Origin: Thermophagus xiamenensis
GTDB lineage: Bacteria; Bacteroidota; Bacteroidia; Bacteroidales; Marinilabiliaceae
Length of the DNA: 41,773 nucleotides
Direction of reading: 5' to 3'
Assembly: GCF_900112795.1 (NCBI RefSeq)
Contig: NZ_FONA01000028.1
Span: 1 to 41,773, forward strand
Made by a program: the position numbers and the translations under genes. The notes below the pieces were generated by a model that was not told the origin of the DNA, did no database searches, and was given only the letters and a program-made list of their open reading frames with translations. Shown piece by piece: positions 35,308-41,773 of this stretch; the first letter of the stretch is position 1, and every line of letters starts with the position of its first letter.

Positions 35308-36492
35308 TTAAGTTACCCTACCCCATACAGGCTGCCCATCATCACCCATAACAATCCTCGATTCATCTAAAATCCAAATATATTCCCCGTTCTTACATTT
35401 AAACCGATATTCGGTTATATGATAGCCTTCTTCAAAAACCAAAGGAATTCCGCTCTGAACACGGTCACGGTCGTCTGGATGAATACAATTAATCCACAAA
35501 CCTTCATTTCTTAAAAAATCATGACAACTATACCCTGTAAGACGAAATACATTTTCACTGATAAAGGTCCAATTCCAGGGTTTATTAACTTCGGAAGTGT
35601 AAATGACTGCCGGGTTAGTCATCAAAATATTTTTCATACGTCGTTCGCTACTTCGTAAAGCCTTCTCCGCTTTCACCCGCGATGTTATGTCTTCGTGAAT
35701 TAAAACAATATACTCCAACTTTCCGGAAGACAAAAAAACGGGAAAAATGACCGACCCGACACAAATAGGATTATTGGGATATTTAGAATCGGTAAGATGC
35801 GCATTATACCAAACCGGCGGGGTTTCAACAACCTCCCCTTGCAATACACGTGAAAGTAATTCATTTAATCCACTATTTTTCACTTGCCAATCATCCATCA
35901 GCGACCAGTTTTTACCGGGCCTGGTCTTAAAAAGATTAAGAAACGCTTTGTTTTCACGTATATGATAACCCTTGCTATCCAAAATCTGGATACTATAAGG
36001 ATTATAATCAATGAATCGATTCAACACTTCACTGTTTCTCTGTGCTTCCAGCTGAGTGATATGAACTTCAGTAATATCATGAATAATTCCCACTACCTCT
36101 TCAACCTGCCCTGTTGGGCCTCTTAAGAAAGGAATAACCATCACCGAAAAGAAACGCTTTCCATACAAAAAACCCCTATATTCCGCACTTTGTCCTTCAA
36201 ATGCCTTATTATAATAAGGTTCAAGCTCGGCATATGTCTTTTCGCCCAAAACTTCACGAAGTTTTTTTCCTATTACTTGATTGTTTTTCAATCGGTATCT
36301 TTGAGCTATTCGCCCTGCGCTAAACAGAGGTATAATATCTCCCTTCTCATTTTTCCTGCAACGAAAAATATGACTATCCAGAGTATCAATAATTCTGTAA
36401 AACTCATTTTCTCTTTGACGAGCTGTAGCCAGTTCCCGTTCCAAATACCGGATTTGTTCCTTGGCTCGTTTCAATTCATCTGAAATAGTCAT
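35308..36492 (-). CDS. PAS-domain protein without output domain, possibly a truncated sensor kinase
   Basis: This 394-aa cytosolic protein begins with a coiled coil (about 3-30) and continues with three PAS/PAC units at about 30-145, 155-275 and 285-394. The first two end in GIIHDITEVHITQLEAQ and VLIHEDITSRVKAEKAL. The third is a PAS_3-like fold (WTFISENVFRLTGYS, IHPDDRDRV, EYRFKCKNGEYIWILDESRIV). It stops at PVWGRVT, just before the expected DITERK-type linker. No histidine kinase, GGDEF or other effector domain follows, and the 53 bp to the next gene cannot encode one. It may be a decayed histidine kinase, or a stand-alone sensor that works with a separate partner. No signal peptide or membrane helix is seen. 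Confidence 0.8.
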   Translation of the reverse strand: MTISDELKRAKEQIRYLERELATARQRENEFYRIIDTLDSHIFRCRKNEKGDIIPLFSAGRIAQRYRLKNNQVIGKKLREVLGEKTYAELEPYYNKAFEGQSAEYRGFLYGKRFFSVMVIPFLRGPTGQVEEVVGIIHDITEVHITQLEAQRNSEVLNRFIDYNPYSIQILDSKGYHIRENKAFLNLFKTRPGKNWSLMDDWQVKNSGLNELLSRVLQGEVVETPPVWYNAHLTDSKYPNNPICVGSVIFPVFLSSGKLEYIVLIHEDITSRVKAEKALRSSERRMKNILMTNPAVIYTSEVNKPWNWTFISENVFRLTGYSCHDFLRNEGLWINCIHPDDRDRVQSGIPLVFEEGYHITEYRFKCKNGEYIWILDESRIVMGDDGQPVWGRVT

Positions 36493-36679
36493 GGGACTAA
36501 TTTTATATAATTTAATTACCTAAGATTCCCCACAAATTGCAATTTATCCATCACAAATTGCTCAATTATCAAACTACTGGCTTCATTAAGAGAAAGGGTC
36601 CCTATTTGTGTTCCAATTTACGAATTTAAAGATTCTCAATAAGCATATTTCCCTCATTAAAAATCCAATAAAAATAAAA

Positions 36680-36723
36680 CGAGCATAACCTTGTTTTAGT
36701 ATAAACGTCTCAGGTCATGCTCG
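36680..36723 (-). terminator. Intrinsic terminator of the pseudouridine synthase gene, built from the dispersed motif
   Basis: CGAGCATAACCT (36680-36691) pairs with AGGTCATGCTCG (36712-36723). This gives a 12-bp stem with one wobble pair and a 20-base loop. On the minus strand it is followed by TTTTATTTTTATT. It lies 50 nt past the stop at 36774. Both arms are copies of the CATGCTCG repeat core found elsewhere in the window. Confidence 0.7.
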
Positions 36724-36773
36724 CTAATGCTATTTTTACCGAAAAGAGGGGATTATTCTTTCAGGCAGTTCTG

Positions 36774-37460
36774 TCAGATTATAACATTTTCAAAAGCATT
36801 CCAAAGCGGTTCGTTAACCGGCACAGGTGCTTCAATCACAACCACTTCTTTTTTAATGGGATGGACAAATTCCAGGCGGCGGGAATGTAAGGAAATTCCA
36901 CCATTGGGATTTGACCTCGGAAAACCATATTTCAGGTCACCCTTAATTGGGCAACCTATTTTAGCCAACTGACATCGTATTTGATGATGACGTCCCGTTT
37001 TCAAATCTACTTCCAACAAATGATAATTGGCTGAACTGGATATGAGCCGATAATTAAGAATGCCTTCTTTTGACCCGGGACGCTTTTTATGAAGAGCATA
37101 AGATTTGTTTTTTATGCTGTCTTTCAATATAAAATGCTTAAGTTGCCCTTCTTCGTCAGGTGGTAAATTTTTAACTATTGCCCAGTAAGTTTTCTTCACC
37201 TCTTTTTCCTGAAACAATTTGTTCATCCTGCTCAGGGCTTTGCTGGTACGAGCAAATAGTACCACTCCGCTAACAGGTCTGTCGAGGCGATGAACAACCC
37301 CCAAAAACACATTGCCGGGTTTGTTATATTTCTGTTTCAGATAGGCCTTCACTTTATCATTTAATGCTTCATCCCCGGTTTCGTCTCCCTGAACCAGGTC
37401 AGAATTACTCTTGTTTACAGCAATCAAATGATTGTCTTCATATAATATTTCCAAATCCAT
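36774..37460 (-). CDS. RluA-family RNA pseudouridine synthase
   Basis: This 228-aa enzyme isomerises uridine to pseudouridine in rRNA or tRNA. The catalytic Asp60 is in the signature HRLDRPVSG. Other family blocks are NKSNSDLVQGD near the start, KTYWAIVK, and LEVDLKTGRHHQIRCQLA in the C-terminal half. There is no S4 RNA-binding domain, so it is the short RluA-like form; the exact target position cannot be assigned. Its transcript ends at a convincing hairpin with a T-run. The gene stands alone, with 278 bp containing a decayed repeat between it and panB. Confidence 0.92.
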   Translation of the reverse strand: MDLEILYEDNHLIAVNKSNSDLVQGDETGDEALNDKVKAYLKQKYNKPGNVFLGVVHRLDRPVSGVVLFARTSKALSRMNKLFQEKEVKKTYWAIVKNLPPDEEGQLKHFILKDSIKNKSYALHKKRPGSKEGILNYRLISSSANYHLLEVDLKTGRHHQIRCQLAKIGCPIKGDLKYGFPRSNPNGGISLHSRRLEFVHPIKKEVVVIEAPVPVNEPLWNAFENVII

Positions 37461-37616
37461 CTTTTCGGTTATTTATTTTTATTCTTCTCAATAATATATC
37501 CATTCAATAATTGAATTAGGCCGGATAGGGTCCAATTTTAAGCCTATCGATTTTTACTAAACCACAACTTTTATTCACACAAATCTTGCTTAACTCATTG
37601 TTCAAATGGAACTTAA

Positions 37617-37738
37617 AGTCATTCATTAGTGATTAGTCTCTTTAGCACATCAATCTCTTCAATTCCCTCAATCACATTATGTAACAGACTATCAGCCTAT
37701 TGACCTAATGGCCTATCGGCCTTTCCAGCCTGTGCACT
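37617..37738. repeat. Decayed copy of the intergenic repeat downstream of panB
   Basis: The phrases CATTCATTAGTGATTAGTC (37622-37640) and CAGCCTGTGCACTT (37726-37739) are the same elements that occur at both window ends, here separated by divergent text with residual words such as CTATTGACCTAATGGCCTA. It fills the gap after the panB stop. No gene is present. Confidence 0.5.
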
Positions 37739-38557
37739 TTAATATTGTTCTCTCTCATTGGGAAAATCACCCGACTTCACATCATTAATATAGTTTTGCA
37801 CAGCACCGGAAATCTCGGCATATAGATTATGATAACGCCGCAAAAATCGGGGTGAAAAAGACTGGTTAATACCCAACATATCATGAATGACTAACACCTG
37901 CCCATCGACCTGATTACCTGCCCCAATACCAATAACCGGAATTTTTAATTCTTTAGCCACTCTGGCCGCCAGGGTGGCAGGTATCTTTTCCAAAACCAAG
38001 GCAAAACACCCTGCTTCTTCCAGCAAATGGGCATCCTCTATCAATTTATTGGCTTCTTCTTCCTGACGAGCCCGAACCGTATAGGTTCCAAACTTATGAA
38101 TAGATTGCGGGGTCAGACCCAAATGGCCCATAACAGGTATTCCTGCAGAAATAATTCTTTTTACTGATTCAATAACTTCAGCGCCACCTTCCATCTTCAC
38201 GGCATCAGCTGCCGTTTCCTTCATAATTCTTATGGCCGATTGCAAAGCCTCGATACTATTGCCCTGATACGAACCAAAAGGCATATCGACAACCACCAAC
38301 GCCGTTTTCACACCTCTAACCACCGACGCTCCATGATATATCATTTGATTTAGCGTAATGGGCAATGTAGTTTCCCATCCGGCCATTACATTCGATGCCG
38401 AATCACCAACCAATATCACATCAATACCGGCCTGGTCCAGTATATGAGCCATAGAATAGTCATAGGCCGTTAGCATCGAAATTTTTTCACCTTTCATTTT
38501 CATTTCACCCAAAACATGGGTAGTTACCTTTTTGGGTCGCTCATATGCAGTTGACAT
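37739..38557 (-). CDS. panB: 3-methyl-2-oxobutanoate hydroxymethyltransferase
   Basis: This is a 272-aa cytosolic enzyme of pantothenate and coenzyme A synthesis. It transfers a hydroxymethyl group from 5,10-methylenetetrahydrofolate to 2-oxoisovalerate to make ketopantoate. The magnesium ligands are Asp52 ([12 protein letters not shown]), Asp91 ([11 protein letters not shown]) and Glu123 (VKMEGG), and the catalytic base is Glu190 (LVLEKIP). The TIM-barrel signatures [18 protein letters not shown] and IPVIGIGAG are all present. Its length is normal for the family. The gene is divergent from cvfB, and no other pantothenate gene is adjacent. Confidence 0.97.
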   Translation of the reverse strand: MSTAYERPKKVTTHVLGEMKMKGEKISMLTAYDYSMAHILDQAGIDVILVGDSASNVMAGWETTLPITLNQMIYHGASVVRGVKTALVVVDMPFGSYQGNSIEALQSAIRIMKETAADAVKMEGGAEVIESVKRIISAGIPVMGHLGLTPQSIHKFGTYTVRARQEEEANKLIEDAHLLEEAGCFALVLEKIPATLAARVAKELKIPVIGIGAGNQVDGQVLVIHDMLGINQSFSPRFLRRYHNLYAEISGAVQNYINDVKSGDFPNEREQY

Positions 38558-38893
38558 AATTCCTGTTTTTAAAAAATTGCAAAAGGCAAAGTTATTACTT
38601 TTCTCAGGATACTTTGCTATATTTTAAATAATAGATTTTTGGAATCTTATTTCATGACTTATTATCCACAAAATAAATTACCTTCTTATCCTTATTTTAT
38701 CTCTTAAACCCCAATTCAAAAGAGGTTCCTCCCGATTTGACACTATTATACCATTATAGTATCTTAACAACTAAAAATCCGGAAGCAACACCCCTTTCCC
38801 ACAATAAATCATTAATTTTGCTGCAATAATATAGCACAAATTATTAATTACAGAGTTTAAGCACCCTCGGAACCAATCCTTTTTCAATACTTC
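38558..38893. promoter_or_regulatory. 336-bp divergent promoter region between panB and cvfB
   Basis: There is no gene here. The region has -7-like words for both directions: CAAAGTTA at 38587-38594 (minus-strand TAACTTTG) about 30 nt from panB, and TAATTTTG at 38813-38820 about 74 nt before cvfB. Neither has a clear -33 box. Confidence 0.4.
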
Positions 38894-39727
38894 ATGACAC
38901 AAATAGGACAAATAAACCGGCTCACCGTAACCGAAATATCTCCTTTTGGGGCATTTCTGGATGGCGGCAATCTTGGTAAAATATTATTACCCAAACGATA
39001 TATGCATCCGGCCATTAAACCGGGAACCGAACATAAGGTTTTTATTTATCTTGATTCTGACGACCGCCTGGTGGCCACCACTGAGATTCCCTTTGTAACG
39101 ATTGGTCGGTTTGCTTTTTTAAAGGTGGTTGACGTCACTTCGGTAGGGGCGTTTCTTGATTGGGGGTTGTCCAAAGATTTGCTGGTACCATTCCGGGAAC
39201 AAAAACAAAAAATGGAAGTGGGTAAAAAATACCTTGTTTACACCTATCTGGATGATGCCACCAAAAGAATTGTCGCTTCTGCCAAAATCGAAAAATTTCT
39301 TGACAATACCTCACCGGCTTATCTCACAGGTGATAAAGTAGAACTCATCATTATTGGGACTACTGACCTCGGAATTAAAGCCATCATTAACCACCGTCAT
39401 ACGGGACTTATCTACCATAACGAAATATCAAATCCTCTAAAAACGGGCCAAACTATCCGGGGATATATTAAACGTGTTCGCGAAGATGATAAAATCGATT
39501 TATCCCTTCATCCTCTGGGGCTCGAAGCCATCGAAGAAAATGCCAATAAAATCATTCATATTTTGGAACAATCTAACGGTTTCATACCGCTTACCGATGA
39601 TTCAACACCGCATGAAATTAAACTTATTTTAAATATGAGTAAAAAAGCTTTTAAAAAGGCCGTAGGGAAATTATATAAACAAAATAAAATAAACATTGAA
39701 CAAGAGGGGATTCGACTTATCCTTTAA
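38894..39727 (+). CDS. cvfB: S1-domain RNA-binding protein, CvfB family
   Basis: This 277-aa cytosolic protein has three tandem S1-like OB folds at about 1-65 (VTEISPFGAFLDGG), 68-135 (VVDVTSVGAFLDWG) and 145-212 (IIGTTDLGIKAIIN). A C-terminal winged-helix domain spans about 222-277 (LILNMSKKAFKKAVGKLYKQNKI). This is the layout of CvfB/YitL proteins, which bind RNA and affect gene expression; the exact role in Bacteroidota is not established. Length and domain order are complete. It precedes cysS by 143 nt on the same strand. Confidence 0.93.
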   Translation: MTQIGQINRLTVTEISPFGAFLDGGNLGKILLPKRYMHPAIKPGTEHKVFIYLDSDDRLVATTEIPFVTIGRFAFLKVVDVTSVGAFLDWGLSKDLLVPFREQKQKMEVGKKYLVYTYLDDATKRIVASAKIEKFLDNTSPAYLTGDKVELIIIGTTDLGIKAIINHRHTGLIYHNEISNPLKTGQTIRGYIKRVREDDKIDLSLHPLGLEAIEENANKIIHILEQSNGFIPLTDDSTPHEIKLILNMSKKAFKKAVGKLYKQNKINIEQEGIRLIL

Positions 39728-39870
39728 ATTTCACTTGGGCCTTTTGAAATTACCTCACAAAAAGAGCGTACATATATAAAAGAAATTGAGCAGATAACAG
39801 GAATTTTATAATTTAGCCCTCATATTTCAATTAATAATACATTTAGTAAGCAGCAAAAGATAATAGAAGA

Positions 39871-41346
39871 ATGAGAAATAGTTTAATACTCTACAATACT
39901 TTAACCCGAAAAAAAGAATTATTTGTCCCAATACAACCACCACATGTAGGACTTTATGTTTGTGGACCAACGGTTTATGGCGACCCCCACCTGGGGCATG
40001 CCCGTCCTGCCATTACCTTCGACTTGCTTTTCAGATATTTAACTCACTTAGGTTATAAAGTGCGCTATGTACGTAACATTACCGATGTAGGACACCTGGA
40101 AAATGATGCGGACGAGGGAGAAGACAAAATTGCCCAAAAGGCACGGGTAGAGCAGCTCGAACCTATGGAAGTAGCACAATACTATTGCGACCGTTATCAC
40201 CAATTTATGGACGCCCTGAACGTCAAACGCCCAAGCATTGAACCCCGCGCTTCAGGACATATTATCGAACAATTGCAAATTGTAAAAGAAATACTGGACA
40301 AAGGCTTTGCCTACGAAAAAAACGGCTCTGTCTATTTTGACGTTGAGAAATACAACCAAAAACATAAGTACGGAACGCTTTCGGGACGTGTGTTGGATGA
40401 TTTATTGAGCACCACTCGGGAATTGGAAGGCCAAACCGAAAAGCGCAACAGTTTCGACTTTGCCCTATGGAAAAAAGCCAGCCCCACTCACATTATGCGA
40501 TGGCCGTCACCTTACAGCGATGGCTTCCCCGGCTGGCACCTGGAATGTACGGCCATGAGTACCAAATACCTGGGAGAACAATTCGACATTCATGGTGGGG
40601 GCATGGATTTGCTTTTCCCTCATCACGAATGTGAAATTGCCCAATCAGTGGCTGCTAAAGGGAAAACGCCGGCACGTTACTGGATGCACAATAACATGAT
40701 TACCATCAACGGACAAAAAATGGGCAAATCGCTGGGTAATTTCATCACCTTAGAAGAGTTTTTCACCGGGAGCCACTCAATGCTCACCAAAGCCTGGTCG
40801 CCCATGACCATCCGCTTCTTTATCCTTCAGGCTCATTACCGCAGCACCGTCGATTTTTCAAATGAAGCGTTACAAGCGGCAGAAAAAGGCTTTAATCGGC
40901 TTATGGACGCATTGCAACAAATGGAAAAAATTAAGCCGGCATCGCAATCTACTTTCGATGTGAAAGAATTCAAAGAAAAATGTTATGCAGCACTGGATGA
41001 TGATTTGAACAGCCCTGTGCTTATTGCGCATCTGTTTGAAGGAGCAAAAATCATTAATTCTGCCATCGCCGGAAAAGAAACTTTTTCCAAAAACGATTTG
41101 GAAGAATTCCGGCAAACCATGCATCTTTTCAGTGAAGACATTCTGGGATTAAAAGTCGAGTCAACAGCCGAGTCGTCTCACCCGGAAGTATTGGATGGGG
41201 TAATGAATCTATTACTTTCTATTCGTCAGCAAGCCAAAAAGGCAAAAGATTTTGCTACGGCAGACAAGATAAGAGATGAACTTAAACAATTGGGTATTGA
41301 ATTGCGTGACGCTAAAGATAAAACCGAGTGGGAAATAAAAAACTAA
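39871..41346 (+). CDS. cysS: Cysteinyl-tRNA synthetase
   Basis: This 491-aa class I synthetase attaches cysteine to its tRNA. The HIGH-type motif is HLGH at 40-43, and the KMSKS-type loop is KMGKS at 283-287. Zinc ligands are C31, C226 ([10 protein letters not shown]), H251 and E255, with HHECE in place of the more common HHENE. The ERF-like anticodon region and a DALR_2 domain (about 355-415) follow, and the C-terminus ends in a helical tail ([24 protein letters not shown]). Length is normal. The repeat block begins about 50 nt after its stop, and no clear terminator hairpin with a T-run was seen. Confidence 0.97.
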   Translation: MRNSLILYNTLTRKKELFVPIQPPHVGLYVCGPTVYGDPHLGHARPAITFDLLFRYLTHLGYKVRYVRNITDVGHLENDADEGEDKIAQKARVEQLEPMEVAQYYCDRYHQFMDALNVKRPSIEPRASGHIIEQLQIVKEILDKGFAYEKNGSVYFDVEKYNQKHKYGTLSGRVLDDLLSTTRELEGQTEKRNSFDFALWKKASPTHIMRWPSPYSDGFPGWHLECTAMSTKYLGEQFDIHGGGMDLLFPHHECEIAQSVAAKGKTPARYWMHNNMITINGQKMGKSLGNFITLEEFFTGSHSMLTKAWSPMTIRFFILQAHYRSTVDFSNEALQAAEKGFNRLMDALQQMEKIKPASQSTFDVKEFKEKCYAALDDDLNSPVLIAHLFEGAKIINSAIAGKETFSKNDLEEFRQTMHLFSEDILGLKVESTAESSHPEVLDGVMNLLLSIRQQAKKAKDFATADKIRDELKQLGIELRDAKDKTEWEIKN

Positions 41347-41393
41347 CAAACCTACAAAAAACGCATTGAATATAATAATTTGTCACAATAAGA

Positions 41394-41491
41394 ACATGTA
41401 TAAAACTCTGAGGCAGAAGTGCACAGGCAGAAGGCAGAAGAAGTGATTAGTCATTAGTCAACAAGTGGTTAGTGTTAAATAACTAATGACT
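41394..41491. repeat. 98-bp direct repeat, first copy
   Basis: It is about 90 percent identical to 41593-41690 and runs from ACATGTATAAA to ACTAATGACT. Most of it is heptamer-phased: AGGCAGA and AGTGCAC type units switch to ATTAGTC units and then, past the end, to GACTAAC units. It carries the GTGCACAGGCAG phrase also seen, in reverse, at 289-308. Confidence 0.85.
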
Positions 41492-41510
41492 AACGACTAA
41501 CCACTAACGA

Positions 41511-41586
41511 CTACTTATAAGAAGCAATATATCAATAAAGTAAGTAAATTTTATACTGATGAAACGAGCATGGCGACTTTTACCAC
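41511..41586. repeat. Right copy of the 76-bp repeat segment with the CATGCTCGTTTCAT core
   Basis: It is the reverse complement of 140-214 with roughly 85 percent identity by eye, including the core ATGAAACGAGCATG. It sits between the two 98-bp direct repeats. Confidence 0.8.
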
Positions 41587-41592
41587 AAAAGG

Positions 41593-41690
41593 ACATGTAT
41601 AAACGACAAAGGCAGAAGTGCACAGGCAGAAGGCAGAAGAAGTGATTAGTCATTAGTTAACAAGTGGTTAGTATTAAATAACTAATGACT
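41593..41690. repeat. 98-bp direct repeat, second copy
   Basis: This is the second copy of the 41394-41491 repeat, with differences such as GTTAACAAG for GTCAACAAG and GTATTAAA for GTGTTAAA. Its end overlaps the start of the 96-bp terminal inverted repeat. Confidence 0.85.
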
Positions 41691-41773
41691 CGTATGTTTG
41701 CCACATAAAAGAAGGGCTCAATTATCACTATATTTGTAGCATAGTGAATTAAATTGAGGAAAGGCAGGATAAT
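41678..41773. repeat. Right arm of 96-bp perfect inverted repeat at window ends
   Basis: It is the exact reverse complement of bases 1-96, with the palindrome CTCAATT...AATTGAG inside. The span 41347-41773 has no gene and consists almost entirely of repeats. Confidence 0.9.

Noticed and set aside
38558-38893. ACTAT...ATAGT inverted repeat near 38743-38761 as a terminator or operator
   Set aside because: The stem is only five A-T-rich pairs with a 9-base loop and is not distinguishable from chance in this composition.
39728-39870. AATTTCA...TGAAATT after cvfB as a terminator
   Set aside because: The seven-pair A-T-rich stem has no following T-run; too weak to call.
1-41773. Window as a composite transposon or integrative element bounded by inverted repeats
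   Set aside because: No transposase, integrase, relaxase or phage gene is present, housekeeping genes (panB, cvfB, cysS) lie inside, and an assembly break at a dispersed repeat explains the ends equally well.
1-41773. tRNA or rRNA genes
   Set aside because: Intergenic regions were read on both strands, and no cloverleaf or rRNA-like stretch was recognised.

Overview
The window looks like a chromosomal segment of an anaerobic, glycan-degrading Bacteroidota. An order such as Marinilabiliales would fit but is only an impression. The grounds are a SusC/SusD pair with a hybrid two-component regulator, FecI/FecR control of a second TonB receptor, many Sec and lipoprotein signals on hydrolases, TAnnTTTG-like promoter words, and an oxygen-sensitive glycyl radical enzyme. 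Nearly all genes from 412 to 38557 lie on the minus strand, so expression runs from high to low coordinates. Only cvfB and cysS at the right are on the plus strand.

Layout. Positions 1-411 and 41347-41773 hold copies of a complex intergenic repeat, and the outermost 96 bp at each end are perfect inverted copies. Positions 412-5936 (minus) form a three-gene unit: secreted S9 prolyl-oligopeptidase-type peptidase, glycyl-radical activase, and trans-4-hydroxy-L-proline dehydratase (HypD). Positions 5937-6694 hold a possible 49-aa membrane peptide and eight 21-bp palindromic tandem repeats. Positions 6695-29965 (minus) form a polysaccharide or glycoprotein utilization locus. In transcription order it contains the hybrid two-component sensor, SusC, SusD, a three-module DUF4859-like surface lipoprotein, an HEIGH metallopeptidase carrying the same module, a GH43 with F5/8 C and LamG domains, a large DUF5695-like protein, GH27, a second (HEFAH) metallopeptidase, and a GH127/GH146 beta-L-arabinofuranosidase. 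Positions 30364-36492 (minus) encode a PAS-only protein, an unknown lipoprotein, an ECF sigma factor, a FecR anti-sigma factor and a TonB receptor without SusD. Positions 36774-41346 hold housekeeping genes: RluA-type pseudouridine synthase, panB, cvfB and cysS.

How the genes may work together (inference). Plant extensins carry beta-L-arabinofuranosyl chains on hydroxyproline, capped by alpha-L-arabinofuranose, and alpha-galactose on serine. The enzyme set here matches those linkages: GH127/146, GH43 and GH27. Two secreted metallopeptidases could cut the protein backbone, one of them tethered by a putative glycan-binding module. The S9 peptidase could trim proline-rich peptides, and HypD could dehydrate free hydroxyproline to pyrroline-5-carboxylate. 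The most exciting reading is therefore a complete hydroxyproline-rich-glycoprotein utilization locus that feeds on both the sugar and the amino acid. No tRNA, rRNA, CRISPR array, transposase or integrase was seen.
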